Source: JAWHQP01 sp032586195
Lineage (GTDB): Bacteria > Pseudomonadota > Gammaproteobacteria > Enterobacterales > Pasteurellaceae
Assembly: GCA_032586195.1 (NCBI GenBank)
Contig: JAWHQP010000003.1
Coordinates: 62,001 to 126,000, forward strand
DNA: 64,000 nucleotides
Direction of reading: 5' to 3'
The position numbers were made by a program, and so were the translations under genes. Position 1 is the first letter of the stretch. Every line of letters begins with the position of its first letter. This document shows positions 53,278 to 63,136 of the stretch, one piece after another. The notes beneath the pieces were generated by a model, which saw only the letters and a program-made list of their open reading frames with translations, had not been told where the DNA came from and ran no database searches.

Positions 53278-53445
53278 ATGGCAGAACAAAAAAACAGTAA
53301 AAAGGGTTGGTTTAAGCGTGTGATGGATAAATATAACGCTTTCTGCAAGGACATCGGCGTTGACCAAGGCGCGTGCCGCAGCTGTGTGCCCATAGTGAAA
53401 TTTGATGAAGATACGGGTCTTGTTAAAAAAGATGATAAAAAATAA
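53278..53445 (+). CDS. Small conserved protein, DUF5363-like
   Basis: A 55-residue basic/acidic protein with a strong ribosome binding site (GGGAGGAG) before ATG 53278. It contains GWFKRVMDKYNAFCKD and DQGACRSCVPIVKFDED, with a CxxC pair (GACRSC) that could bind a metal. It resembles a small Pasteurellaceae family (DUF5363, from memory) of unknown function. It lies between tmcA and the CstA-family gene; a CRP-like site overlaps its stop codon. Confidence 0.75.
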   Translation: MAEQKNSKKGWFKRVMDKYNAFCKDIGVDQGACRSCVPIVKFDEDTGLVKKDDKK

Positions 53446-53464
53446 TGTGATCTGTATCAAATTT
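53443..53464 (+). promoter_or_regulatory. CRP site upstream of the CstA-family gene
   Basis: TGTGA-TCTGTA-TCAAA (53446-53461) with AT-rich flanks matches the ordinary CRP consensus TGTGA-N6-TCACA at 9 of 10 positions. It lies about 97 nt before the transporter ATG. cAMP-CRP control is known for E. coli cstA. Confidence 0.65.
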
Positions 53465-53558
53465 TTCAGAATTCCTGTCTGATGTCGTTTACTTAACCCT
53501 ATCATAACGAATAAAATGATCGAGGTTTTATTAACATAAATTATTTTGGGGCATTCTT

Positions 53559-55082
53559 ATGTTGTGGTTTATTTTCTGTGTCGTACTTTTATTGTTAGGA
53601 TATTTCATTTACGGCAGAGTTGTAGAAAAAATCTTTGTTATCAATCCGAAACGTGCGACTCCCGCCTATACTTTACAGGACGGCGTGGATTACGTTCCGA
53701 TGAGCAAGAAAAAAATCTGGTTAATCCAGTTACTGAACATTGCGGGAACGGGGCCGATTTTCGGGCCTATTCTGGGGGCTTTGTATGGGCCGGTGGCGAT
53801 GCTGTGGATTGTATTCGGCTGTATATTTGCCGGTGCCGTGCACGATTACTTCTGCGGTATGCTGAGTATCCGCAATGGCGGTGCAAATATTCCGTTCTTA
53901 GCGGGCAAATATTTAGGTCGCCCCGCTAAACATTTCATGAATGTGATTGCCATTCTGTTATTGTTATTGGTCGGTGTGGTGTTCGTTGCAAGTCCCGCTT
54001 CTTTATTAACGAATATTACCGGCGAACTGCTCAATTCAGGTTCTGTCGGCGCGGCGGCGGTAAATGATGAAGCCGGTACGTCACCCGGTTCTTTGCTGAC
54101 TATTTGGACTGCTGTCATCTTTATTTATTACATCATTGCGACCCTGGTTCCGATTGACAAAATTATCGGCCGTATCTATCCGGTGTTCGGCGCGTTGTTA
54201 ATGTTTATGACCTGCGGCATGTTGTTCGGTTTATTCTTTGAGGGAATTCCGTTTTTCAGAACAATTGGCACTGATGTTAACTTTATGGATTTCTTTCAAA
54301 ATATGCATCCGGAAGATACGCCGATTTGGCCGTTGTTGTTCATTACTATTGCCTGTGGTGCTATTTCAGGGTTCCATGCGACTCAATCTCCGTTGATGGC
54401 TCGCTGTACCGAAAATGAAAAAGAAGGACGTTTTATTTTCTATGGTGCAATGATCGGAGAAGGCGTAATCGCATTAATCTGGTGCATGGTGGGGTTAAGT
54501 TTCTATCCTGACCAAGGAGCTTTATTAGATGCCATTCACGTTGGTACGCCATCCAAAGTGGTCTATGATTCGGCCATCGGTATGCTTGGTATCTTTGGTG
54601 GCATCTTGGCGGTGTTAGGCGTGGTTGTGTTACCGATCACTTCGGGTGATACCGCGTTCCGCGCGGCGCGTTTATTAATTGCCGATTTCTTTAAATATGA
54701 TCAACGTAAGCTGCTTAACCGTCTGGCTATCGCCATTCCGTTATTTGCGATTGGTTTCTGGGTTTCAACCGTGAACTTCTCCGTATTGTGGCGTTATTTC
54801 GGTTGGGCAAATCAGACCACGGCGATGGTTATGTTGTGGACGGCTTCAGCTTATTTATATCGTTGTCATAAATTCCACTGGGTCACTACCATTCCGGCGG
54901 TGTTTATGACATTAGTATGTTCAACCTTCTTAGCTCACGCTCCGATTGGATTCGGTTTGGATTACCAGGTTTCGGTTTGGGTCGGAGCGGCCGTCACTGT
55001 GGTGGCAACCGTGGCATTCTTCCTTTTATTAAAACCAATGGAAGATGACACTCTGTCAGATGCTGCCATGAACGCTAAGTAA
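53559..55082 (+). CDS. cstA: CstA-family peptide/pyruvate transporter
   Basis: Integral membrane transporter of the CstA family, whose studied members import pyruvate or peptides during carbon limitation. The family core is visible: VDYVPMSKKKIWLIQLLNIAGTGPIFGPILGALYG near 45-80 (split here by position), AVHDYFCGMLSIRNGG, and GFHATQSPLMARC. It has about 13-14 helices in 507 residues and lacks the C-terminal extension of E. coli CstA/BtsT (about 700). The short form and the absence of a partner gene leave the substrate open. A CRP-like site lies upstream. Confidence 0.88.
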   Translation: MLWFIFCVVLLLLGYFIYGRVVEKIFVINPKRATPAYTLQDGVDYVPMSKKKIWLIQLLNIAGTGPIFGPILGALYGPVAMLWIVFGCIFAGAVHDYFCGMLSIRNGGANIPFLAGKYLGRPAKHFMNVIAILLLLLVGVVFVASPASLLTNITGELLNSGSVGAAAVNDEAGTSPGSLLTIWTAVIFIYYIIATLVPIDKIIGRIYPVFGALLMFMTCGMLFGLFFEGIPFFRTIGTDVNFMDFFQNMHPEDTPIWPLLFITIACGAISGFHATQSPLMARCTENEKEGRFIFYGAMIGEGVIALIWCMVGLSFYPDQGALLDAIHVGTPSKVVYDSAIGMLGIFGGILAVLGVVVLPITSGDTAFRAARLLIADFFKYDQRKLLNRLAIAIPLFAIGFWVSTVNFSVLWRYFGWANQTTAMVMLWTASAYLYRCHKFHWVTTIPAVFMTLVCSTFLAHAPIGFGLDYQVSVWVGAAVTVVATVAFFLLLKPMEDDTLSDAAMNAK

Positions 55083-55094
55083 TTGATAAAAATT

Positions 55095-55146
55095 ATCCGC
55101 ACTTTTTATTTTGCATAACAAGCTGTTAAAAGGTGCGGATTTTTTA
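55095..55146 (+). terminator. Terminator of the CstA-family gene
   Basis: ATCCGCAC-TTTT / AAAAG-GTGCGGAT stem with a loop of about 22 nt, followed by TTTTTT. The arms resemble degenerate facing uptake cores (CCGCACTTT and AAGGTGCGG). Confidence 0.75.
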
Positions 55147-55269
55147 TTGCCTAATTTTCCCTTCTATTGATTTTCTCCATCCTATCTTTACTTTCCTCAC
55201 CGACTACGCTTATAAGCCGGAAAAATTACTTGCAAGTTAAGGTAACAAATAATACACTTGTGACATATT

Positions 55270-55296
55270 GTGGTGAAAAGTGGTGGAAAGTGGAGA
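55270..55296 (+). promoter_or_regulatory. MraZ operator (three GTGG repeats)
   Basis: Three direct repeats beginning GTGG at 55270, 55280 and 55290, exactly 10 bp apart, lie 65-91 nt upstream of mraZ. MraZ is known to bind 10-bp-spaced repeats of this type and repress its own dcw promoter. Confidence 0.75.
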
Positions 55297-55360
55297 TTTT
55301 AGAAGTAATTTACCATTTTTACTCGACTAACGATTAGAGATTAAATAAAGGTACGGGTTT

Positions 55361-55819
55361 ATGTTTCGTGGTGCTCAGGCAATTAATTTAGATGCCAAGG
55401 GAAGATTAGCCATCCCTACCCGCTATCGTGCCGAGATTATTGAAAAAGACCAAGGCCGAATGGTTTGTACCGTAGATATCCGCCAACCTTGTTTATTGCT
55501 TTATCCGTTAGCCGAATGGGAAATTGTTGAACAGAAATTGCTTAATTTTTCCAACTTCGACCCCAATCAACGCAGCCTTCAGCGTGTCTTGCTCGGTTAT
55601 GCCACGGAATGCGAGCTGGATAGCACAGGCAGGATTTTATTAAGTGCGCCATTACGTCAACATGCAAAATTAGAGAAAAGCTTGATGCTGGTGGGGCAGC
55701 TAAACAAATTTGAAATTTGGTCCGAAGCAGAATGGCAGGCTCAGATTGAAAAAGATATGGCTTTAGGACTTAGCGGTGAGTTTGCCATGTCGGAAGAATT
55801 AAAAACGCTGTCATTATAA
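55361..55819 (+). CDS. mraZ: Transcriptional regulator MraZ
   Basis: AbrB-like DNA-binding protein that controls the division and cell-wall (dcw) cluster. Two SpoVT/AbrB repeats are visible: [16 protein letters not shown] (about 8-23) and [19 protein letters not shown] (about 85-103). At 152 residues it matches E. coli MraZ (152). It is the first gene of dcw, behind its own GTGG operator, and is separated from rsmH by a strong hairpin. Confidence 0.96.
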   Translation: MFRGAQAINLDAKGRLAIPTRYRAEIIEKDQGRMVCTVDIRQPCLLLYPLAEWEIVEQKLLNFSNFDPNQRSLQRVLLGYATECELDSTGRILLSAPLRQHAKLEKSLMLVGQLNKFEIWSEAEWQAQIEKDMALGLSGEFAMSEELKTLSL

Positions 55820-55861
55820 AGAAAAAATCAATTTTTCAATAAGAGACGGCAGCACTAGCAA

Positions 55862-55907
55862 GGTAAGCGGTGTGCAAGGGCACACTGCCTTATCTTTACA
55901 TTTTTTA
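55862..55907 (+). terminator. Strong hairpin between mraZ and rsmH
   Basis: CGGTGTGC-AAGG-GCACACTG forms a tight stem (one G-T pair), extended outward by GGTAAG with CTTATC around a one-base bulge, to about 14 bp. It is followed by TTTACATTTTTTATCTTTT. It has the look of a terminator or attenuator placed 43 nt after mraZ and 26 nt before the rsmH ATG. Confidence 0.6.
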
Positions 55908-55932
55908 TCTTTTATTCTGTTTAGATAGAGTT

Positions 55933-56898
55933 ATGGACACGCAAACTACCTTTTCATTGCCGGAACACGTTACCGTTTTATTGCATGAAGCGGTAAACGG
56001 ATTGGCATTGAAAGAGAAAGGGGTTTATATCGACGGCACTTTTGGTCGTGGCGGTCATTCTCGTTTAATTCTTTCCCGACTTGCCGCTGATGGTCGTCTT
56101 ATTGCGATTGATCGTGATCCCAGAGCTATTGCGGAAGCTGAAAAAATCCGGGATCCCCGTTTTCATATTGAACATAATAGTTTCTCGGCTATTCCTGGAA
56201 TCTGTGAAAAATTAGGTTTAGTGGGTAAAATCGACGGCATTTTGCTCGATTTGGGTGTTTCTTCACCACAGCTTGATGATGCGGGGCGCGGTTTTAGTTT
56301 TATGAAAGACGGTCCGTTGGATATGCGGATGGATACCGGCAAAGGATTGTCCGCGGCTCAATGGCTTCAGCAGGTGAGTATTGAAGATTTAACCCGGGTG
56401 TTAAAGGATTTTGGCGAGGAACGTTTTGCCAAACGTATCGCAACGGCAATCGTGAATTTCAATAAAACGGCCATACAGAATGGAACGGAACCTTTGCATA
56501 GTACTTTGCAGTTGGCGGAATTAATCGCTCGGTCGGTACCTTTCAAAGATAAACATAAGCATCCTGCTACGCGTAGTTTCCAAGCTATCCGTATTTTTAT
56601 TAACGAGGAACTGGACGAATTAGAAAGTGTTCTGCAATCGGCGTTAACCGTACTTGCGCCGGCCGGGCGGCTGTCGGTTATCAGTTTTCATTCGCTGGAA
56701 GATCGAATGGTAAAACGTTTTATGCGCAAGCAAAGCAAAGGCGAGGATATTCCGAAAGGGTTGCCGTTGCGTGAAGAGCAGATTCAGCGTAATCAGACAT
56801 TGAAAGTGATTGGTAAAGCAATCCGGCCCGGTGAAGCGGAAATCGCCGCGAATCCGCGTTCCCGCAGTGCGGTGCTGAGAATTGCAGAGAGAAGATAA
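55933..56898 (+). CDS. rsmH: 16S rRNA m4C1402 methyltransferase RsmH
   Basis: SAM-dependent methyltransferase (MraW) acting on C1402 of 16S rRNA. It begins [13 protein letters not shown] after the first residues, with [18 protein letters not shown] as SAM motif I, and [23 protein letters not shown] and [17 protein letters not shown] further on. ATG 55933 gives 321 residues (E. coli 313). A longer GTG-initiated frame from 55870 runs over the upstream hairpin and is rejected. It overlaps ftsL by one base. Confidence 0.96.
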   Translation: MDTQTTFSLPEHVTVLLHEAVNGLALKEKGVYIDGTFGRGGHSRLILSRLAADGRLIAIDRDPRAIAEAEKIRDPRFHIEHNSFSAIPGICEKLGLVGKIDGILLDLGVSSPQLDDAGRGFSFMKDGPLDMRMDTGKGLSAAQWLQQVSIEDLTRVLKDFGEERFAKRIATAIVNFNKTAIQNGTEPLHSTLQLAELIARSVPFKDKHKHPATRSFQAIRIFINEELDELESVLQSALTVLAPAGRLSVISFHSLEDRMVKRFMRKQSKGEDIPKGLPLREEQIQRNQTLKVIGKAIRPGEAEIAANPRSRSAVLRIAERR

Positions 56899-57242
56899 TG
56901 TTGCAGCCGAATATCAATGAGAGATTATCCAATAGCGAGCGATATCCATTGCAGTCAATCATTGTGGAGGATTTATTTTCCGCGAATAAATTAGTGATGG
57001 TTTTGGTCGCGGCGATTGTATTAACCGCGATAGCGACTGTTTGGATGACTCATAATACAAGAGCGCTGGTGACCGAGAAAGGCGAATTGGTTTTTGAAAA
57101 ACAGGCGCTTGAAAATGAGTATTTAAATTTGCAGTTGGAAGAAACTACCCAAAGTGACAATACCAGGATTGAAGCGATTGCAACTTCAAAACTTGGTATG
57201 GAACGTGTTAATCCTGATAAAGAAGTGGTTATTTTGGAATAA
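56898..57242 (+). CDS. ftsL: Cell division protein FtsL
   Basis: Bitopic divisome protein that forms a complex with FtsB and FtsQ and activates septal synthesis. The 114-residue protein has a cytoplasmic N-terminus, one helix (about 34-53, LVMVLVAAIVLTAIATVW) and a periplasmic coiled coil (about 62-95). It lies between rsmH (1-base overlap) and ftsI, the conserved dcw position that supports the call despite low sequence conservation. Confidence 0.92.
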   Translation: MLQPNINERLSNSERYPLQSIIVEDLFSANKLVMVLVAAIVLTAIATVWMTHNTRALVTEKGELVFEKQALENEYLNLQLEETTQSDNTRIEAIATSKLGMERVNPDKEVVILE

Positions 57243-57248
57243 AAGCAC

Positions 57249-59081
57249 ATGGTTAAATTTACGAATAAAACGGTGAAATCCAAAAGAGCTGTTAAAAAAG
57301 CGACAGCTCCCGCGGTGAAACAGAACAAACCTAAGATGATCTACGAAACGAGTTTTTTAAAGGGGCGTTATCGTTGGATTATAGGTTGCGTTTTTTTAGG
57401 TTTATTTGCATTGGTTAGTCGTGCTACTTATGTGCAAATTGTCAATGTCGATACCTTAACGGGTGAAGCGGATAAGCGTTCGTTGCGCATCCAGGAAATC
57501 CAGTCTGTGCGCGGTTCAATTCTGGATCGCACCGGTCAGCTGCTTTCAGTGAGTGTGCCGATGCATTCCGTGGTGGTCGATCCTAAATTCGTGCTGAGCG
57601 AAAATTCCCTTGCTGACAAAGAACGCTGGAAAGCCTTGGCCGACACCTTAGGAGTTTCTTACCGTGATTTAGTCAAAATTATTGAGAAAAAACCGACCTC
57701 TCGTTTTGAGTATTTGGCTCGTCAGGTTCCGCCGAGCGTGGCAGATTATATTAAAAAACTGAAAATTCCCGGCGTCGTACTGAAAAGCGACTCTCGTCGC
57801 TTCTATCCGCGGGCGGAAGAGACCGCTCATCTGCTCGGTTTTACCGATATCGATAACAACGGTATCGAAGGTATTGAAAAGAGTTTTAATTCTTTATTAA
57901 TCGGTAAATCGGGTTCCCGTACCTATCGCAAGGACAAATACGGCAATATAGTGGAAGATGTTGCGGATGTGAAAAAATATGATGCGCATGACGTGACGCT
58001 CAGTATTGACGAAAAATTGCAGTCCATGGTGTATCGTGAAATTAAAAAAGCGGTAGCGGAAAATAATGCCGAATCAGGCACGGCGGTATTAGTTGACATA
58101 CGTACCGGCGAAGTTCTGGCGATGGCGAATGCGCCTTCCTATAACCCGAATAAACGTAACGGCGTATCGGAAGATTTAATGCGTAACCGTGCGGTGACCG
58201 ATACATTCGAACCGGGCTCAACGGTTAAACCTTTCGTTGTGCTGACCGCGCTGCAGCGCGGAGCGGTGCGCCGCAATGAAATTATTAACACCGGACCATT
58301 GGTACTGAACGGACATGAAGTGAAAGACGTTGCTCCGCGTACTCAGCAAACCTTAGATGAAATTTTGGAAAATTCCTCAAACCGAGGAGTAAGCCGTCTG
58401 GCATTAAGAATGCCGCCGTCCGCATTAATGGAAACTTATCAGGATGCGGGTTTGGGCAAACCGACGGATTTAGGCTTGGGCGGCGAACAGGCGGGCTTTT
58501 TGAATGCTCATCGCAAACGCTGGTCGGATATTGAACGTGCCAACGTGGCTTACGGCTACGGTATCAACGCCACACCGCTGCAAATTGCCCGTGCTTACGT
58601 TACCCTTGGCAGCTTCGGCATTTACCGTCCGCTATCCATTACGAAAGTCGATCCGCCGGTAATCGGTAATCGGGTTTTTTCCGAGAAAATTACCAAAGAT
58701 ATCGTGAATATGATGGAAAAAGTCGCGATTAAGAATAAACGTGCGTTGGTTGACGGCTACCGCGTGGCGATTAAAACGGGTACGGCAAAAAAACTGGAGA
58801 AAGGTCGCTACGTAAATAAATATATGGCTTATACCGCGGGCATTGCGCCGGTATCTGATCCGCGTTTTGCGCTGGTGATCCTGATTGACGATCCGAAAGC
58901 CGGACAATATTACGGTGGAGCGGTTTCCGCGCCTGTGTTCTCCAGTATTATGGGTTATGCGCTGCGAGCCGGCAATGTCACCCCGGACGGTATGCCGATT
59001 TCGGAGAAAACGGCGAGAAGAACGGTACGTTTAAGCGATAAAATAAAACTGAATGATAAAAACGCTCGACAACCCAACTAA
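57249..59081 (+). CDS. ftsI: Peptidoglycan transpeptidase FtsI (PBP3)
   Basis: Septal class B penicillin-binding protein. An N-terminal anchor helix (about 43-59) is followed by the dimerisation domain ([13 protein letters not shown]) and a transpeptidase domain. The latter has STVK (Ser324 as nucleophile), SSN in ENSSNRGVS, and KTGT in AIKTGTAKK. At 610 residues it equals the Haemophilus length. It lies 6 nt after ftsL and 12 nt before murE in the dcw operon. Confidence 0.97.
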   Translation: MVKFTNKTVKSKRAVKKATAPAVKQNKPKMIYETSFLKGRYRWIIGCVFLGLFALVSRATYVQIVNVDTLTGEADKRSLRIQEIQSVRGSILDRTGQLLSVSVPMHSVVVDPKFVLSENSLADKERWKALADTLGVSYRDLVKIIEKKPTSRFEYLARQVPPSVADYIKKLKIPGVVLKSDSRRFYPRAEETAHLLGFTDIDNNGIEGIEKSFNSLLIGKSGSRTYRKDKYGNIVEDVADVKKYDAHDVTLSIDEKLQSMVYREIKKAVAENNAESGTAVLVDIRTGEVLAMANAPSYNPNKRNGVSEDLMRNRAVTDTFEPGSTVKPFVVLTALQRGAVRRNEIINTGPLVLNGHEVKDVAPRTQQTLDEILENSSNRGVSRLALRMPPSALMETYQDAGLGKPTDLGLGGEQAGFLNAHRKRWSDIERANVAYGYGINATPLQIARAYVTLGSFGIYRPLSITKVDPPVIGNRVFSEKITKDIVNMMEKVAIKNKRALVDGYRVAIKTGTAKKLEKGRYVNKYMAYTAGIAPVSDPRFALVILIDDPKAGQYYGGAVSAPVFSSIMGYALRAGNVTPDGMPISEKTARRTVRLSDKIKLNDKNARQPN

Positions 59082-59093
59082 AGAGAACAGATT

Positions 59094-60629
59094 ATGCGGA
59101 ATTTATCAACCTCCGATGAGGTTGCGACTGTGGCAGGCAAAAGTAAAAAAACTCGTATTTTCAGCACCGCACTTTTGCCGTCACTGAAACTGTTAAATGA
59201 TCCTCGTGCCGAGGTGCCGCTGACCGATATGATATTAGACAGCCGTTCTGTGAAGAAGGGCTGTCTTTTCGTTGCGGTAAAAGGTCACACGGCGGATGCC
59301 CGTCAATATATCCCGCAGGCGATTCGGGCGGGAGCAAGTGCGGTGCTGAAACAGGCAGATTTGCCGGCAGAACATTTGCAAGTACGGTTTGAACGGAATG
59401 TACCGGTGATTTCCTATTATCAGCTTGTCGAGCATTTATCCGCTTTGGCCGATAAATTCTATGATTATCCCTCGCAAAAGCTCACCTTGGTCGGGGTAAC
59501 GGGCACCAACGGCAAAACCACCATTGCTCAATTACTGGCACAATGGAGCCGGATTTTAGGTCACACCACAGGCGTAATGGGGACTATCGGTAACGGTTTG
59601 TTCGGCAGAGTGAAACCTGCCGCCAATACTACGGGCTCAGCCGTTGAGGTGCAGGCGAATCTGGCGGATTTCGTCGCTCAGGGAGCGGATTTTGCCGCCA
59701 TGGAGGTGTCATCCCACGGTTTGGTTCAGCACCGAGTTGAAGCCGTGCATTTTGCCGCCGGTATTTTTACCAATTTAAGCCGTGATCACCTGGACTATCA
59801 CCGTACCATGGAAAATTATGCCGCCGCCAAGAAACGTTTGTTTACCGAACTGGATTGTCACAGACAAATTATTAACGCGGATGATGAAATAGGTTTACAA
59901 TGGCTGGCTGAATTGCCTGACGCGGTGGCGGTAAGTTGCAATCCTTCGTTTAGTACCGATCAAAAACAATGGTTGAAAGCCACCGATATTCGGTTCAATC
60001 CACAGGGCGCCCGCGTTCAATTTGTTTCCGGCTGGGGCAACGGCGAAATTGAAAGCCATTTGATAGGCGCTTTCAATGTGAGTAACTTGTTATTGGTATT
60101 CGCCACCTTGTTATCTTTGGGTTATCCGTTGGAGCTATTGGTGCAAACCGCCCCGCAATTAACCGGTGTGTGCGGACGGATGGAAATGATCACCGCCGCC
60201 GACAAAGCGACCGCTATTGTGGATTACGCCCATACTCCCGATGCCTTGGAAAAAGCTCTGCAAGCCGCACGTGTGCATTGCCACGGAAAATTGTGGTGCA
60301 TTTTTGGCTGTGGCGGAGATCGCGATGCGGGTAAACGTCCGATGATGGCAAAAATTGCCGAGCGGCTTGCCGATGAGGTTATCATCACCGATGATAATCC
60401 CCGTACTGAAGATCATAAAAAAATTATGGCGGATATCGTGCAGGGCTTTGATCGGGCGGATAAGGTGCAGATTATTTATGATCGTGAAACGGCGATTGCA
60501 ACGGCGTTGCAAAGTGCGGTGTCAAATGACGTTGTTTTGATTGCGGGCAAGGGCCATGAGGATTATCAGATTATCGGCACGCGGAAACATCATTTTTCTG
60601 ATCAGGAAACGGTAAAAAAATATTTATAA
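59094..60629 (+). CDS. murE: UDP-MurNAc-tripeptide synthetase MurE (meso-DAP adding)
   Basis: Adds meso-diaminopimelate to UDP-MurNAc-L-Ala-D-Glu. ATP-binding [10 protein letters not shown] (about 138), [25 protein letters not shown] and the DAP-specific DDNPRTED loop are present. At 511 residues it is slightly longer than E. coli MurE (495). The extra N-terminal stretch (about residues 10-30) is where two uptake signals lie (59164 and 59336 regions bracket the first domain). It is followed 9 nt later by murF. Confidence 0.96.
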   Translation: MRNLSTSDEVATVAGKSKKTRIFSTALLPSLKLLNDPRAEVPLTDMILDSRSVKKGCLFVAVKGHTADARQYIPQAIRAGASAVLKQADLPAEHLQVRFERNVPVISYYQLVEHLSALADKFYDYPSQKLTLVGVTGTNGKTTIAQLLAQWSRILGHTTGVMGTIGNGLFGRVKPAANTTGSAVEVQANLADFVAQGADFAAMEVSSHGLVQHRVEAVHFAAGIFTNLSRDHLDYHRTMENYAAAKKRLFTELDCHRQIINADDEIGLQWLAELPDAVAVSCNPSFSTDQKQWLKATDIRFNPQGARVQFVSGWGNGEIESHLIGAFNVSNLLLVFATLLSLGYPLELLVQTAPQLTGVCGRMEMITAADKATAIVDYAHTPDALEKALQAARVHCHGKLWCIFGCGGDRDAGKRPMMAKIAERLADEVIITDDNPRTEDHKKIMADIVQGFDRADKVQIIYDRETAIATALQSAVSNDVVLIAGKGHEDYQIIGTRKHHFSDQETVKKYL

Positions 60630-60638
60630 GAAGGCGAT

Positions 60639-62045
60639 ATGATTGCATTAACGCTAAAAAAAATTGCTGACATATTAAAAGCAACGCTAATCGGTTCTGA
60701 GTCGGCGGCAGCTACGGAGGTGGCCGCGGTCAGCACGGACACGCGAAAAAACACGCCGCAAGGTTTGTTCTTTGCTTTAAAGGGTGAAAAATTTGACGGC
60801 CATGCTTATCTGGCGAAAGCCGTGGAGCAAGGCTGCATTGCGGTGGTGGTGGAACATCAATGTGATACTGAGGTGCCGCAGTTGCTAGTGAGGGATACCC
60901 GCCTTGCGTTGGGACAACTGGCGCAATGGCTGAAAGCCGAGCTGAAGCCGAAAACCGTCGCTATAACGGGCTCTTCCGGCAAAACCACGGTAAAAGAAAT
61001 GACCGCCGAGATCTTGCGGCAAACCGCAGGCAGTGCGGAAGCGGTATTATTCACCAACGGTAATTTTAATAATGATATCGGCGTGCCTCTGACTTTACTG
61101 CGTCTAACTCCGCGGCATCGGTTTGCCGTGATCGAACTCGGCGCTAATCATCAGGGTGAAATTGCCTACACTACGAATTTAGTTCGCCCCGATGTGGCGT
61201 TGGTTAATAACGTAGCACCCGCTCATTTGGAAGGGTTCGGTAGTATTGAAGGCGTGGCAAAGGCGAAAGGCGAAATTTATCGCGGATTGCCGCCGGACGG
61301 TACGGCAATTATTAATTTAAATTGCCATTATTTGCCTAACGAAGATTTTTCCGGCTGGGGCAGAGAAATTAACGGACGTAAAATAGAATCTTTTTCTTTG
61401 GATAATCCGAAAGCGGATTATTATGCGGCCGATATCCGCATGACGGAAAATGGTTCAACCTTTATGCTGCACACACCGAAAGGACAAATTGAGATAGATT
61501 TGCCTTATCTGGGCGAACATAACGTCAGCAATGCGGTGGCGGCAGCCTCATTGGCAATGAATGTGGGAGCCGGCCTGCAGGATGTCAAAACGGGTTTAGC
61601 GCATAAGTCTCAGGTGAAAGGCCGTCTGTGCCCGATTCAGGTGTCGGAAAATCTGTTATTGCTGGATGACACCTATAATGCCAATGTGGATTCGTTGAAA
61701 TCCGCGATTAAAGTTCTGCAAAAATATCCGGCATTCCGTATATTAGCGGTTGGCGATATGGCGGAATTGGGTGAAAATAGCCGTTCTTTACATCAGGAAG
61801 CGGCGGATTTTGCCAAAGCGGCGGAATTGGATTTAGTGACCAGTTTCGGACGTAAAAGCGCTCCGATTGCGATGGCGTGCCGCGGCATCCATTTTACCGA
61901 TAAAACGGGTATGGCAACTTATCTGACCGAAGTTATTCAAGAAAAACTAAAAGAAAATCAACGAGTTGTAGTATTAGCAAAGGGATCACGTAGTATGCAA
62001 ATGGAAGATGTGATCGAAATTTTAAAAGGTAATTTTGTATGTTAG
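60639..62045 (+). CDS. murF: UDP-MurNAc-pentapeptide synthetase MurF
   Basis: Adds D-Ala-D-Ala to UDP-MurNAc-tripeptide. ATP-binding [12 protein letters not shown] (about 109-120), [26 protein letters not shown] and [12 protein letters not shown] are visible. At 468 residues it matches the family (E. coli 452). Its end overlaps the mraY start by 7 nt. Confidence 0.97.
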   Translation: MIALTLKKIADILKATLIGSESAAATEVAAVSTDTRKNTPQGLFFALKGEKFDGHAYLAKAVEQGCIAVVVEHQCDTEVPQLLVRDTRLALGQLAQWLKAELKPKTVAITGSSGKTTVKEMTAEILRQTAGSAEAVLFTNGNFNNDIGVPLTLLRLTPRHRFAVIELGANHQGEIAYTTNLVRPDVALVNNVAPAHLEGFGSIEGVAKAKGEIYRGLPPDGTAIINLNCHYLPNEDFSGWGREINGRKIESFSLDNPKADYYAADIRMTENGSTFMLHTPKGQIEIDLPYLGEHNVSNAVAAASLAMNVGAGLQDVKTGLAHKSQVKGRLCPIQVSENLLLLDDTYNANVDSLKSAIKVLQKYPAFRILAVGDMAELGENSRSLHQEAADFAKAAELDLVTSFGRKSAPIAMACRGIHFTDKTGMATYLTEVIQEKLKENQRVVVLAKGSRSMQMEDVIEILKGNFVC

Positions 62046-63121
62046 TTTGGCTGTCCGAATATTTAGAACAGTATTATAGCGGTTTCCATGTCGTTTCTTA
62101 TATCACCTTTCGTGCCGTATTGGCACTTTTAACCGCGTTATTGATTTCCCTTTGTATTGGTCCGAAGGTAATTCGTCGCTTGCAGGTGCTGAAATTCGGG
62201 CAGGAAGTACGCAATGACGGGCCTGAAAGTCACTTCAGTAAACGCGGTACGCCGACTATGGGCGGCGTGATGATCCTATTCAGCATTACAGTCAGTACCT
62301 TATTGTGGGGTAACCTGGCGAATCCTTATATTTGGTTCAGTTTATTTGTCTTGCTTGGTTACGGCGCGGTGGGTTTTGTGGATGATTACCGCAAGATCAC
62401 TCGTAAAAGTACCGACGGCTTGATTGCGCGCTGGAAATATTTTTGGTTGTCCGTAATCGCCCTGATTGCCGTGTTCGGCATGTATGCGATAGGTAAAGAT
62501 ACCGACGCTACCCGCTTAGTCGTTCCCTTCTTTAAGGATATTATGCCGCAGCTCGGCCTGTTCTATATTGTGTTGGCTTATTTTGTCATTGTGGGCACCA
62601 GTAACGCCGTAAATCTGACTGACGGTTTGGATGGCCTGGCGATTATGCCGACGGTATTCGTCTCAGGAGCACTGGCGATTATTGCCTGGGCGACGGGTAA
62701 CGTGGAAATTTCCAAATATCTTTATATTCCTTATGTGAAATTTTCCTCCGAATTGGTAATTTTCTGTACTGCCATCGTGGGAGCCGGCTTAGGTTTCCTT
62801 TGGTTCAATACCTATCCGGCCCAAGTCTTTATGGGCGATGTGGGTTCGCTAGCCTTGGGCGGTGCATTAGGCGTGGTTGCCGTGTTGGTGCGTCAGGAAT
62901 TTTTACTGGTTATCATGGGTGGTGTGTTTGTGATGGAAACCGTATCGGTTATTTTGCAGGTCGGTTCCTATAAATTACGCAAGAAACGCATTTTCCGTAT
63001 GGCACCGATTCACCACCATTACGAATTAAAAGGCTGGCCCGAGCCTCGCGTAATCATCCGTTTTTGGATTATTTCCTTGATGTTGGTGCTGCTGGCCCTG
63101 GTCACGTTGAAATTACGTTAA
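62039..63121 (+). CDS. mraY: Phospho-MurNAc-pentapeptide transferase MraY
   Basis: Inner-membrane enzyme that makes lipid I from UDP-MurNAc-pentapeptide and undecaprenyl phosphate. Ten helices are apparent in 360 residues (E. coli 360). Catalytic-site motifs are [20 protein letters not shown] and [15 protein letters not shown]. It overlaps murF by 7 nt and is followed by murD after 15 nt. Confidence 0.97.
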   Translation: MLVWLSEYLEQYYSGFHVVSYITFRAVLALLTALLISLCIGPKVIRRLQVLKFGQEVRNDGPESHFSKRGTPTMGGVMILFSITVSTLLWGNLANPYIWFSLFVLLGYGAVGFVDDYRKITRKSTDGLIARWKYFWLSVIALIAVFGMYAIGKDTDATRLVVPFFKDIMPQLGLFYIVLAYFVIVGTSNAVNLTDGLDGLAIMPTVFVSGALAIIAWATGNVEISKYLYIPYVKFSSELVIFCTAIVGAGLGFLWFNTYPAQVFMGDVGSLALGGALGVVAVLVRQEFLLVIMGGVFVMETVSVILQVGSYKLRKKRIFRMAPIHHHYELKGWPEPRVIIRFWIISLMLVLLALVTLKLR

Positions 63122-63136
63122 AAAGGCAGAAATAAA

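Noticed and set aside
55870..55932. Longer RsmH start (GTG 55870)
   Set aside because: The added residues are encoded by a hairpin and do not match the family; ATG 55933 fits.
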